Of a stretch of 40,387 nt of DNA, positions 7,841-16,998 are shown piece after piece. The DNA is from Chitinophagaceae bacterium UBA7600 (lineage in GTDB: Bacteria > Bacteroidota > Bacteroidia > Chitinophagales > Chitinophagaceae), in NCBI GenBank assembly GCA_002478885.1, contig DLKC01000074.1, positions 1 through 40,387 on the forward strand, given 5' to 3'. The position numbers and the translations under genes were made by a program. The number at the start of each line of letters is the position of its first letter. The first letter of the stretch is position 1. The notes below the pieces were generated by a model, which was not told the DNA's origin, did no database searches, and was given only the letters and a program-made list of their open reading frames with translations.

Positions 7841-9736
7841 ATGAAGTGCACGATAACAAAGGTTTCCATCTGTGTTTTTTCCAGGGGAGTATTATTTGCA
7901 CTGTTTTTCTTCCTGGCGACCTTTTTATATGCCCAACAATATAAAGTCGACAGTTTAGTAAGCCTCATAGCAATAACAAATACGGATACCGGTAAAATTG
8001 ATTTATACGAAAAATTAGGTGATGCCTATCGCAGTGCAAAAAAAATGGACTCCTCAATTCTATCTTTTCAGCTTGCGCTTGATATAAACAAAAAAAATAA
8101 TTACTCCGTCCAGCATCAATGCTGGAATATGGCAGCAATGGATTACATACTCTTTGAGATGGGGAATTATTTATTGTCACTTACATACGCGGAAAACCAT
8201 TTAAAGCTAAGTGAACAATTAAATGATACGTCACAAAAAGGGGCTGCGCATTTGGTGTTTGGTCATGACTATCGCGAACTTGGAAATTACAGGCAGTCTC
8301 TTGATCACTATTTTAAAGCATTTTATTATTGGAATATTTTTCATGTCGGACGCCATGAAGAGCCGGATAATATATATACGCTTCTCTGCATTGCACTCAC
8401 GTATTTAAAAATGAATAAGCCAGACTCTGCCTTATTTTATGCAAATCAAAGATTTCAATATCCAAAAGCTATGTCTGTTCACCGCAATTTGCTTCTTGCA
8501 GAACGCATATCAGGTGATATTTATTTAGCAAAAGGGGATGATGAAACTGCTTTAAAATATTACAGGGATTATCTTCCGGACTATACAGAATATGAAGAAA
8601 GAAATAGGGACTTATGTTTCGTTTTAAATAACATGGCAAGGATTTTTATAAAAAGAAATCAAACTGACTCAGCTGTCTTTTACGCGAAAATGGCTTTAAC
8701 AAGCGCTGGTGAATACCAGGACCAGCAAAATATCTACGATGCTGCTAAATTGCTTTCGGATTTGTACGAACCTGGGCACTCCATACATAATGACGAATTA
8801 CAGGCTTTCAAATATTTCAGGATAGCTGAAGCTGCGAAAGATAGTATGGCGAATATTGAGAAGATAAGACAAATACAGTTGCTTTCATTTAATGAAAAAG
8901 TTCGGGAAAAAGAACAACAGGATGCAGACGCCAGGGAAGCCGCTAAGGAAAGGATGATCATAATTATTTCCGCTATTCTTGTTGTGATTGTGAGCTTTTT
9001 AATATGGTACCGGATCAAACAATTGAGGTTAAAATATAAAACCATTCTCGAACAGAAAGAAGCAGAAAAGCTAAAAACTACTTATGAAAAGAAAATGCTC
9101 GAGCTCGAATCCAAAGCGCTTCGTGCCCAGATGAACCCACATTTTATTTTCAATTGTCTCAACTCTATTAAAGCGCTTGTGCAAAAGAAAGATGAGGATA
9201 AGGCAATAACTTATCTCACAACTTTTTCCAAACTGATAAGAACGATTTTCCAGAACTCTGATAAGCGGGAAATAACGCTTTATGATGAAATGGAGACTTG
9301 CAGGTTATATACACAGCTGGAGAGCATGCGTTTTGGTAATAAATTCAATTATTCATTTGCGGTTGACAATACAATAGACCTGAAATCGGTGATGGTGCCT
9401 GCATTGATTATACAGCCCTTTATAGAGAATGCGATCTGGCATGGTATCATGCCTAAAGAAGATGGGGGATACGTGAATGTAACTGTTAACAGGTTGGATG
9501 AGAATATTTGCTGCATGATTGATGACAATGGCATTGGCAGGGAAATATCGCGACAAAATAAGTTTAAAGGCGAGCCATCCACGCACCAGTCGAAAGGCGT
9601 TCATTTAACACAGAGCAGGTTAGACCTCAATAATTTAATCAACGAACGCAGTGCATCGCTTGAAGTGATTGATAAAAAGGATGACGAAGGGAAAGCAGCT
9701 GGAACTGCCGTTGTAGTGAAGTTTAGAGAAATATAG
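7841..9736 (+). CDS. LytS-type sensor histidine kinase with periplasmic TPR repeats
   Basis: A 631-residue membrane sensor. Residues 1-32 are an export signal; residues ~50-340 form TPR-like helical pairs (DSSILSFQLALDINKK, YRQSLDHYFKAFYYW, DETALKYYRDYLPDY, DSAVFYAKMAL) expected in the periplasm. A single membrane helix follows (371-390), then a short coiled coil (~400-428). The His-kinase domain has MNPHFIFNCLNSIKALV with the phospho-acceptor His434, and the ATPase domain has the N-box ALIIQPFIENAIWHGI (521-536) and DDNGIG (561-566). It belongs to the family that partners LytTR regulators; the likely partner is at 10898-11650. The two are separated by one opposite-strand gene. Signal sensed is unknown. 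Confidence 0.92.
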   Translation: MKCTITKVSICVFSRGVLFALFFFLATFLYAQQYKVDSLVSLIAITNTDTGKIDLYEKLGDAYRSAKKMDSSILSFQLALDINKKNNYSVQHQCWNMAAMDYILFEMGNYLLSLTYAENHLKLSEQLNDTSQKGAAHLVFGHDYRELGNYRQSLDHYFKAFYYWNIFHVGRHEEPDNIYTLLCIALTYLKMNKPDSALFYANQRFQYPKAMSVHRNLLLAERISGDIYLAKGDDETALKYYRDYLPDYTEYEERNRDLCFVLNNMARIFIKRNQTDSAVFYAKMALTSAGEYQDQQNIYDAAKLLSDLYEPGHSIHNDELQAFKYFRIAEAAKDSMANIEKIRQIQLLSFNEKVREKEQQDADAREAAKERMIIIISAILVVIVSFLIWYRIKQLRLKYKTILEQKEAEKLKTTYEKKMLELESKALRAQMNPHFIFNCLNSIKALVQKKDEDKAITYLTTFSKLIRTIFQNSDKREITLYDEMETCRLYTQLESMRFGNKFNYSFAVDNTIDLKSVMVPALIIQPFIENAIWHGIMPKEDGGYVNVTVNRLDENICCMIDDNGIGREISRQNKFKGEPSTHQSKGVHLTQSRLDLNNLINERSASLEVIDKKDDEGKAAGTAVVVKFREI

Positions 9737-9860
9737 AAAAATTTGAGCCGCCTGCTTTTTTTTCACAGCAACCGTTGCAGACCTAAAACATTAGTGCGTT
9801 GGAAGGCTGACTTATAATGATGAAATAGGCGTATTTCAGTTGTATAAAATGTATACTGCC

Positions 9861-10658
9861 TCAATAATCTTTTATACTGATAATAACGGCAAACATTGTT
9901 GCAATGGCCTGCTGGTATGATTCACTTATGTCATTACGAATCCACATATCAGGTTTCTTTTGCTTAAATGCCAGCGCGGCAACATGTTCACCTTTATTGT
10001 TTATCAGCACAAGGTCGGCGGCGAACGAGCTGTAGAGTTGCATGGCGAGCGAATCTTCATTGTTTTTGAGATAGCCACCTGAAATAGAGGCTACTGGGTA
10101 AGGCATATAAGCGGTTGGCTGCCCGCCACTGGTAAAGTCCTGCAGCATAAACTTCCAATGAACCGAATCGTTTTCTGTTTGAATAATACCCGGAATATCT
10201 CTTTTGTAGTTAAGCACCTCATCTTTTCCTTCATCGTTTTTGCTGAGCAGTTTACCAAATAAGGTTTGACGCTTTTCCTGCGACTCTGAAGCAATGGCAA
10301 AAACAGCATCAGCATTGGCGTTTTCTTTTGAAAGCGAAAGCTTGTAAAATTTTGACTTTTTGATGGTGAGGTATTTACTTTGATCAAAGTCGGTTCCATC
10401 GGTGCTGCTTTCGAAACCGATGAAAGAACTGTCTTTTGTTTTCTGTTTAATAACAGGCGAATCGAGTTTTATTACTGCTGTTGTTGTATATGGTCCAAAC
10501 TGTGGTTTGGACAAACCAAAAAGCCCTTTATTGGGTTTTGCTGTCCATTGCTCACTATGTGCAAGCAACAATGAATCGGGGTTCTGCCTGGAGTAGGCAG
10601 GCAATGTTGCAGGAACAATAAAAACGATCATCAACAAAATAGCATTGACAGTTTTCAT
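9861..10658 (-). CDS. Secreted protein of unknown function
   Basis: A 265-residue protein that I do not recognise. Start taken at ATG 10658 (MKTVNAILLMIVFIVPATLPAYSRQ), which places a clean Sec signal at the N-terminus; the frame opens seven codons earlier. The mature part is mixed alpha/beta in composition with no cysteines, a KPNKGLFGLSKPQFGPYTT segment near the N-terminus and a final hydrophobic AIATMFAVIISIKDY tail. It may be periplasmic or a lipid-free surface protein. It is on the opposite strand between the histidine kinase and its response regulator, converging with the kinase gene (124-base gap). That position raises the possibility that it is a target or accessory of the pair, but nothing in the sequence proves it. 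Confidence 0.7.
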   Translation of the reverse strand: MKTVNAILLMIVFIVPATLPAYSRQNPDSLLLAHSEQWTAKPNKGLFGLSKPQFGPYTTTAVIKLDSPVIKQKTKDSSFIGFESSTDGTDFDQSKYLTIKKSKFYKLSLSKENANADAVFAIASESQEKRQTLFGKLLSKNDEGKDEVLNYKRDIPGIIQTENDSVHWKFMLQDFTSGGQPTAYMPYPVASISGGYLKNNEDSLAMQLYSSFAADLVLINNKGEHVAALAFKQKKPDMWIRNDISESYQQAIATMFAVIISIKDY

Positions 10659-10897
10659 AATGTGATTTTTGAATGTCAACTGTAGAACTTTTGCTTAAAT
10701 TACGAATCACCCTCGCATCATCAAAACATGGATTGATAAATAACCGGTTTCAGTTTGCAACCGGTTTATTAGTCTATATACGCCTGTTGCCAAATGAAAC
10801 AAATGAGTTATCATAAGTGGCAATGATATAGTATAATTAGCACTAATTTTAACCTGGCGGAGCAGCGAACGCTTCTCTTAGACCGATATTTATACTC

Positions 10898-11650
10898 ATG
10901 ATATCTTCCATCATCATAGACGATGAGCAACATTGCATTGATGCACTTGGCGCAGACCTGGGCAAACATTGTCCAAATGTGGAAGTGCTTGCTAAATGTG
11001 CTTCAGCTAAGGAAGGAATTCTCGCTATCAAAAAATATAAGCCTCAGTTGATCTTCCTCGATGTGGAAATGCCCTGGATGAATGGCTTTGAAATGCTCGA
11101 GCTGCTTGATCACATCGACTTCTCCATCATCTTCACCACAGCATATGATAAATTTGCGGCAAAGGCTTTTCGTATCAGTGCAGTTGATTACCTCTTAAAG
11201 CCTGTTGATGCGGAAGATCTGAAAACCGCGGTCAAAAAGGCAGAAGAAAAAATTAACTCCGCATCAGGGGTGGTTAATATCCAGAACCTGCTGCACAATA
11301 TCCGTCAGCCCGAACAACAGCAAAAAATTGCTTTGCCCAACCGCGAAGGTTATGAATTTACCCGGGTCGATACCATTTTGTATTGTTCAGCCGAAGGTGC
11401 CTACACAAAAGTGTTTTTGACCGGTAAACGAAGCCTGCTTATTTCCCGAACGCTTGGGGATATCGAAGAAATGCTACCCTACGAAAGTTTTATCCGCATT
11501 CATCATTCAACAGTTGTAAACCTCAATGCCGTTACGCATTACCTGCGGACCGACGGCGGTTATGTGGTTTTAAATAGCGGGGAGAAATTAATGGTCTCTA
11601 AGGCAAAGAAAGATGCTTTGCTGCAAAGGCTCGGGCTGAAAAAAGACTAG
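10898..11650 (+). CDS. LytTR-family response regulator
   Basis: A 250-residue DNA-binding response regulator. The receiver domain (1-~118) has the acidic pair D8-D9, phospho-acceptor D55 in LIFLDVEMPWMNGFE, the T81 region (FTTAYDKFAAKAF) and K101 in DYLLKP. After a linker, residues ~140-248 form a LytTR domain (LPNREGYEFTRVDTILYCSAEGAYTKV ... SFIRIHHSTVVNLNAV ... GGYVVLNSGEKLMVSKAKKD), which binds direct repeats upstream of targets. The sequence pairs naturally with the LytS-type kinase at 7841-9736 on the same strand. The genes it controls cannot be told; the GH172 gene 163 bases downstream is a candidate. Confidence 0.93.
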   Translation: MISSIIIDDEQHCIDALGADLGKHCPNVEVLAKCASAKEGILAIKKYKPQLIFLDVEMPWMNGFEMLELLDHIDFSIIFTTAYDKFAAKAFRISAVDYLLKPVDAEDLKTAVKKAEEKINSASGVVNIQNLLHNIRQPEQQQKIALPNREGYEFTRVDTILYCSAEGAYTKVFLTGKRSLLISRTLGDIEEMLPYESFIRIHHSTVVNLNAVTHYLRTDGGYVVLNSGEKLMVSKAKKDALLQRLGLKKD

Positions 11651-11694
11651 GGTCTGCATTGTTGCTGCCTTTTCTTGCCGCCTCATAATCTCCT

Positions 11695-11714
11695 GCACAG
11701 CTGTGCGACGCAAC
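11695..11714 (-). repeat. Dispersed intergenic repeat copy with palindrome
   Basis: GTGCGACGCAAC (11703-11714) is the repeat core in minus orientation. It overlaps a perfect 12-base palindrome GCACAGCTGTGC (11695-11706). The copy lies between the LytTR regulator and the GH172 gene. A matching palindrome GCACACGTGTGC occurs in the nuoD-nuoH copy. Confidence 0.55.
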
Positions 11715-11813
11715 TAATGCCCGATCCTGTTCAGCAGCGTGGCTAAAAATATCTCTCCCTGAGAAAGTCTACATGCTTTATCTTTAAGTTCATCATTTCT
11801 TAAAACACAGCAT

Positions 11814-12968
11814 ATGAAAAAGATTGCCTTGCTTACCGGGGTTATTATGTATTTACTTCAACTGGATGCCCAGCAGAAATTCAACGGCATTGACATGAAC
11901 CTGAACAATCTCTATCGCCTTTCCGATGCGAAGAGCCGTTCGATAAGCCCCGAAAATTTTACCGGTGAAAAAGGCAAAGGCGGAATGGCTACAACGGGAA
12001 CCGGTGCCAATGCATCAAGAGATCTTGGCCAGGGTTGGAAAGTGAGCCCGAGCATTATCATAAAAGCTAAAACCACTTATACCATTGCTGAGATGGAAGG
12101 ACCGGGCTCAGTGCAGCACATCTGGATGACACCCACAGGCAACTGGCGCTACACCATCATACGCATTTATTGGGACGATGAAACAACGCCTTCCGTTGAA
12201 GCGCCGGTAGGCGATTTCTTTTGTATGGGTTGGGGTAAATATGCTCCGGTGCAGTCATTGGCAGTTACGGTAAATCCGGGCAGCGCATTCAATTGTTATT
12301 GGCCAATGCCGTTCAGGAAGAAATGCAAAATAACCATGGAAAATATTGCCGATGAAGATATGTACCTCTATTACCAGGTCGATTATGTCCTCACCGAAGT
12401 GCCAACCGATGCCGCTTACTTTCATGCCCAGTTTCGCCGGGTAAACAGGTTGCCATACAAAACGGATTATACAATACTCGACGGCATACAGGGCAAGGGT
12501 CAATATGTGGGTACTTATATGGCGTATGGCGCACACAACAATGGCTGGTGGGGCGAAGGCGAAATAAAATTCTTCATGGATGGCGACACACAGTTCCCAA
12601 CGATCTGTGGAACAGGAACCGAAGACTATTTCTGCGGCTCTTACGATTTTGATACAAGAAGAACTGCCGGCAGCGATAAAACAGACTATACAGAATTTTG
12701 TACGCCATACACCGGCCTGCCACAGGTAATTCGCGGCGACGGTCACTACGATGTCATGCAACGCTTTGGGCTCTACCGCTGGCATATCACCGATCCCATC
12801 AGGTTTGAAAAGAATTTAAAAGTAACCATTCAATCACTCGGCTGGCGGCATGATGGCCGCTACCTGCCGCAGCAGGACGATATCGCTACAGTGGCATTCT
12901 GGTACCAGGCCGAGCCCCATACCGCTTACCCCAAATTACCCGAAAGAGATTTGCTGGAGCTGAATTAA
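11814..12968 (+). CDS. Glycoside hydrolase family 172 (DUF2961) protein
   Basis: A 384-residue secreted protein with signal MKKIALLTGVIMYLLQLDAQ. It matches the DUF2961/GH172 family: GPGSVQHIWMT early, then IRIYWDDETTPSVEAPVGDFFCMG, WPMPFRKKCKITMEN, and the strongly conserved GEGEIKFFMDGDTQFPTICGTGTEDYFCGSYDF segment (acidic residues E/D there are the likely catalytic ones by family analogy), ending in LGWRHDGRYLPQQDDIATVAFWYQ. Family members described so far act on fructofuranose- or arabinofuranose-containing glycans; the substrate here is not determined. It follows the LytTR regulator on the same strand with a repeat copy in the gap. Length is normal for the family. Confidence 0.9.
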   Translation: MKKIALLTGVIMYLLQLDAQQKFNGIDMNLNNLYRLSDAKSRSISPENFTGEKGKGGMATTGTGANASRDLGQGWKVSPSIIIKAKTTYTIAEMEGPGSVQHIWMTPTGNWRYTIIRIYWDDETTPSVEAPVGDFFCMGWGKYAPVQSLAVTVNPGSAFNCYWPMPFRKKCKITMENIADEDMYLYYQVDYVLTEVPTDAAYFHAQFRRVNRLPYKTDYTILDGIQGKGQYVGTYMAYGAHNNGWWGEGEIKFFMDGDTQFPTICGTGTEDYFCGSYDFDTRRTAGSDKTDYTEFCTPYTGLPQVIRGDGHYDVMQRFGLYRWHITDPIRFEKNLKVTIQSLGWRHDGRYLPQQDDIATVAFWYQAEPHTAYPKLPERDLLELN

Positions 12969-13331
12969 AAACGTTGTAAACCCGGCTTCAGTGCAGCCGG
13001 CATCGCCCCTTACACTTGTTCCGGGAGAAAAGATGCCGATCGAACAATTGTGCCCTGGAACAAGTACAGGCGTTCCGGCACATCCTGCAGTCGGGGGCGC
13101 TTTGCCGCGCATTGTTGTTGCCGTACAAGAGTGCGACGCAACAACAGCCAGGGCAAGCACTGCCGCCCGGGCCATACCCTTTTACTTCCCCGGATAGTTA
13201 ATCACTTATATAAGCACAGGCAGGTTTTACTGACTACAATCATCTTTAAAATTGATGACCGTCATACCCGTTGCTTGTCATTCATTTTACTTTAGCCCTT
13301 TGTTTGTGATCACCTTTAAACTAATTTTTTC
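12969..13331. other. Intergenic region upstream of nifJ, 363 bases, filled with repeats
   Basis: No convincing gene. Most of 12982-13142 is a dispersed repeat element. Short frames across it are produced by the repeat's GC-rich composition. Near nifJ there is a perfect 8-base palindrome GTGATCAC (13306-13313) about 20 bases before the start codon, and a TACTTTAG (13288-13295) that is one base from the TAnnTTTG -7 box but has no correctly spaced TTG. Confidence 0.5.
12982..13142. repeat. Composite dispersed repeat element
   Basis: Starts with the CCGGCTTCA...GGCATCG module (12982-13004), continues with a degenerate hairpin module GTTCCGGGAGAAAAGAT (13018-13034) and ends with a strong core copy GTACAAGAGTGCGACGCAAC (13123-13142). 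That last copy is the exact reverse complement of 16999-17018 over 20 bases. It also sits inside a local hairpin, GTTGTTGC (13114-13121) pairing with GCAACAAC (13138-13145). Confidence 0.65.
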
Positions 13332-16300
13332 ATGGAAACCACAGTTGAAAAAGCATCCAAAGTAGCCTCGCTTCATCCCGCGCATGCCAATGCGATAATG
13401 GATGGCAATGAGGCCGCGGCATACATTGCTTACAGAACAAGCGAAGTATGCGCTATCTATCCTATCACACCGTCATCGGCAATGGGTGAGTGGGCTGACG
13501 AATGGAGCAGTAATGAAGTCACCAATATTTTCGGCGAGGTTCCGAAAATAATAGAAATGCAAAGTGAAGCAGGTGCCGCAGGCGCCATTCATGGAGCGCT
13601 TCAGGGTGGTGCTCTTGCTTCTACCTTTACCTGCTCACAGGGTTTGCTGCTGATGATTCCCAACATGTTTAAAATCGCAGGTGAATTAACGCCCGCCGTT
13701 TTTCATATTGCGGCAAGGGCGATAGCAACACACGCATTGTCCATCTTCGGCGACCACAGCGATGTGATGGCAGCACGACAAACTGGTTTTGCCATGCTTT
13801 TTGGCAATAACCCGCAACAGGCAATGGATATGGCTTTGATAGCTACATCAGCTACACTAAAGGCAAGAATTCCCTTTCTGAATATTTTCGATGGGTTTCG
13901 AACATCGCATGAATTAAACCAGGTAACGGTGATTCCGGATGCAATCATCCGCGATATGATCGATGAGGAAGAAGTGAGCAAACACCGCCAGCGCGCACTA
14001 AACCCTGAACATCCCTTTGTTCGCGGTACTGCGCAAAACCCTGATGTATTCTTCCAGAGTCGCGAAGCTTGCAATAAATATTACCATAACGTTCCTGCGA
14101 TTGTTGAAAGCACCATGCAGCAGTTCGAACAACTCACAGGCCGCTCTTATAAACTTTTTAGCTACTACGGGCATCCGCAGGCTGAAAAACTGATCATCAT
14201 TATGGGATCAGGTTACGGTCCGGTTCATGAAGTAACCGACTACCTGAATAACCGTGGTGAAAAAGTGGGTTACCTGAATGTTCATTTGTTCCGCCCGTTC
14301 TCTATCAAACATTTTATCGATGCCATTCCAGCCACGATAAAAAAGATAGCTGTACTCGACCGCTGCAAAGAACCCGGTGCAATCGGCGAACCTTTATACA
14401 TGGATGTGATCAGTGCTTTGCATGCAGGATGGCAATATCAAATGCCATTGGTTATCGGCGGGCGCTACGGCCTCGCTTCAAAAGAGTTCAATGCAGGAAT
14501 GGCAAAAGCCGTATTTGATGAGCTGGCAAACGACCGCCCGAAAAACAGTTTCACTGTTGGCATCGAAGACGATGTAACAAATACAAGCCTGCAATGGGAC
14601 AAAACTTTTTCATTGGAAGAACAGCATCTCTTCCGCGGTTTGTTCTTTGGCCTTGGTGCAGACGGAACTGTAAGTGCAAATAAGAATACCATTAAGATCA
14701 TTGGCGAAGTAACAGATGACTATGCACAGGGTTACTTCGTTTACGATTCAAAAAAATCAGGCTCATTAACCGTCTCGCATTTGCGCTTTAGTGAACGCCC
14801 GATACTCTCAACATACCTGGTAAATTCTGCCAACTTCATTGCCTGCCATCATTTCAACTACCTTAAAAAATACGACGTATTAAAAGACGCCGAAGAAGGA
14901 GCAACATTCCTGGTGAATGTGCCATACGCTACAGACGAAGTATGGCAACACCTGCCACAGAAGATCCAGGAAGAGATCATTCATAAAAAATTGAATTTTT
15001 ATGTGATCAATGCGTCAAAGGTTGCCAGGGATACAGGTATGGGATCACGCATTAACTCAATATTGCAAACCTGCTTTTTCGCAATATCCAACGTTATGCC
15101 TAAGGAGCAGGCCATTCAATATATTAAAGATGCCATCAAAAAAACATATGGCCGCAAAGGCGAGGAAGTGATTCAAAAGAACTTCAAGGCGGTTGACCAG
15201 ACTTTGGAAAATCTTTTCCATATCGATTACAGCAGTTATGCCGTAGGCCGCACTGCAATTGAAGCGCCTGTGTCAGAAAATGCGCCTGATTTCGTACAAC
15301 ATGTGTTGGGGCGGATCATAGCGGGCGAAGGTGACGAATTACCGGTAAGCGCATTCCCTATCGATGGCACTTATCCTTCCGGCACAACCCGTTGGGAAAA
15401 GAGAAATATTGCCGAGCAGGTTCCTGTATGGGATCCTCAATTGTGTTCTCAGTGCGGCAAGTGTTATTTCGTTTGTCCGCATGCCGCGATCCGCGTTAAA
15501 GTCTACGATCGCGAAAAATTGGAAGAGGCACCTTCTTTCTTCAAATTCACCGACCCTGTCGGTAAAGAGTTCTTTAAAGACAAAGAAGCTTATACTTTAC
15601 AGGTGGCAGTGGAAGATTGTACCGGTTGTAAATTATGCACCGAGGTTTGCCCGATCGAAAGCAAAACACAACCGGGCCATAAAGCAATCGATATGGTTGA
15701 CGTGTTGCCGTTGAAAGAAACAGAAAAAACAAACTGGGACTTCTTCCTTTCACTCCCCGACATCGACCGTACAAGAGTGAACAAAGCCACTGTTAAGGGC
15801 TCACAGTTACTCGAACCATTATTCGAATTCTCCGGCGCCTGCAGCGGTTGCGGCGAAACACCTTACCTGAAACTGCTTACACAGTTGTTTGGCGACAGGA
15901 TGATCACAGCAAATGCAACAGGTTGTTCTTCTATTTTTGGCGGTAACCTTCCAACAACTCCATGGACACTCAATTCCGAAGGACATGGACCAGCCTGGGC
16001 CAATTCACTTTTTGAAGACAATGCAGAATTTGGCCTCGGTATCAAACTCGCTACAGACAAGAAACACGATATGGCTTTGCGCCTGACAAAGGAATTAAGA
16101 GAAGAGATCGGAAGCGAACTGGTTGACTCCATCATTGCCAATGCCGAGACTACCGAAGGGGAGATCATTCAACAACGAAAAAATGTAAATGAACTCAAGA
16201 AAAGATTGCGGGAAATAAAAACAGAGAAAGCTTACCGCCTTTACCAGATCGCAGAATTCCTGGAAAAGAAATCTATGTGGATCGTTGGCGGAGATGGATG

Positions 16301-16904
16301 GGCATACGACATTGGCTTCAGCGGGCTCGACCATGTGCTCAGCACCGGGGAAAATGTAAACATTCTGGTAATGGATACAGAGGTGTACAGCAACACAGGC
16401 GGACAAAAATCAAAAGCTTCACCGATTGGTGCAAGTGCGAAATTCTCCATCAAAGGAAAAACAACCGGTAAAAAAGATCTCGCTATGCAGGCCATTGCAC
16501 ATGGCACCGCCTACGTTGCACAAATTGCCATGGGTGCCAACGATGTGCATGCGTTAAAAACAATACTCGAAGCCGAAGCATATCCCGGGCCTTCCATCAT
16601 CATCGCGTACAGCCATTGCATCGCCCATGGATACGATATGTGCCACGGGTTGGAGCAACAAAGCCTTGCGGTTAAAACCGGTTATTGGCCTTTGTTCCGC
16701 TACAATCCGATGAAAGATAAAGGCCAGCGTTTCTCACTCGATTGCAAAACACCTTCGATGCCATTGGAAGAATTCCTGTATCACGAAAACCGTTTTGCTA
16801 CGATTAAGAGCAATTATCCTGATAAAGCCACAGAATTCCTGGCACAGGCCAATGATGGCGTTCTCAGGAGATGGGAAACAATCGAAGCATTGAAGAGCCT
16901 CTAA
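13332..16904 (+). CDS. nifJ: Pyruvate:ferredoxin (flavodoxin) oxidoreductase
   Basis: Single-chain PFOR, 1190 residues, the usual length. It oxidises pyruvate with CoA to acetyl-CoA and CO2 and passes electrons to ferredoxin or flavodoxin. Domains in order: pyruvate-binding domain I (AAAYIAYRTSEVCAIYPITPSSAMGEWAD), domain II (~260-400), the gamma/linker domain (~420-640), a two-cluster ferredoxin domain with C705/C708/C711/C715 (CSQCGKCYFVCP) and C763/C766/C769/C773 (CTGCKLCTEVCP), and the TPP domain with C837/C840 (CSGCGETPY), GCSSIFGGNLPTTPW and MDTEVYSNTGGQKSKASP. No signal. A strong terminator follows. It converges on ppdK, which makes or consumes its substrate pyruvate. PFOR is oxygen-sensitive in many species, so expression at low oxygen is plausible. 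Confidence 0.97.
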   Translation: METTVEKASKVASLHPAHANAIMDGNEAAAYIAYRTSEVCAIYPITPSSAMGEWADEWSSNEVTNIFGEVPKIIEMQSEAGAAGAIHGALQGGALASTFTCSQGLLLMIPNMFKIAGELTPAVFHIAARAIATHALSIFGDHSDVMAARQTGFAMLFGNNPQQAMDMALIATSATLKARIPFLNIFDGFRTSHELNQVTVIPDAIIRDMIDEEEVSKHRQRALNPEHPFVRGTAQNPDVFFQSREACNKYYHNVPAIVESTMQQFEQLTGRSYKLFSYYGHPQAEKLIIIMGSGYGPVHEVTDYLNNRGEKVGYLNVHLFRPFSIKHFIDAIPATIKKIAVLDRCKEPGAIGEPLYMDVISALHAGWQYQMPLVIGGRYGLASKEFNAGMAKAVFDELANDRPKNSFTVGIEDDVTNTSLQWDKTFSLEEQHLFRGLFFGLGADGTVSANKNTIKIIGEVTDDYAQGYFVYDSKKSGSLTVSHLRFSERPILSTYLVNSANFIACHHFNYLKKYDVLKDAEEGATFLVNVPYATDEVWQHLPQKIQEEIIHKKLNFYVINASKVARDTGMGSRINSILQTCFFAISNVMPKEQAIQYIKDAIKKTYGRKGEEVIQKNFKAVDQTLENLFHIDYSSYAVGRTAIEAPVSENAPDFVQHVLGRIIAGEGDELPVSAFPIDGTYPSGTTRWEKRNIAEQVPVWDPQLCSQCGKCYFVCPHAAIRVKVYDREKLEEAPSFFKFTDPVGKEFFKDKEAYTLQVAVEDCTGCKLCTEVCPIESKTQPGHKAIDMVDVLPLKETEKTNWDFFLSLPDIDRTRVNKATVKGSQLLEPLFEFSGACSGCGETPYLKLLTQLFGDRMITANATGCSSIFGGNLPTTPWTLNSEGHGPAWANSLFEDNAEFGLGIKLATDKKHDMALRLTKELREEIGSELVDSIIANAETTEGEIIQQRKNVNELKKRLREIKTEKAYRLYQIAEFLEKKSMWIVGGDGWAYDIGFSGLDHVLSTGENVNILVMDTEVYSNTGGQKSKASPIGASAKFSIKGKTTGKKDLAMQAIAHGTAYVAQIAMGANDVHALKTILEAEAYPGPSIIIAYSHCIAHGYDMCHGLEQQSLAVKTGYWPLFRYNPMKDKGQRFSLDCKTPSMPLEEFLYHENRFATIKSNYPDKATEFLAQANDGVLRRWETIEALKSL

Positions 16905-16925
16905 CGTTCTTATGCTGTATTAAAA

Positions 16926-16957
16926 AGGAACTGCTGGAAAAGCAGTTCCTTTTTTTA
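16926..16957 (+). terminator. Intrinsic terminator after nifJ
   Basis: A perfect 10-bp stem, AGGAACTGCT (16926-16935) with AGCAGTTCCT (16941-16950), a 5-base loop GGAAA and a run of seven Ts directly after. It starts 22 bases beyond the nifJ stop codon. Confidence 0.92.
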
Positions 16958-16998
16958 TTTAATGATGAAGCCGGCATCTGTATTTCAATCAAACACCT

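Noticed and set aside
9737..9860. Terminator between convergent kinase gene and unknown secreted gene
   Set aside because: A run of eight Ts is present, but I found no adequate stem before it.
12991..13295. Several overlapping frames of 60-81 codons between GH172 gene and nifJ
   Set aside because: They run through the GC-rich repeat element in three frames and on both strands; similar frames arise at other repeat copies, so they reflect composition.
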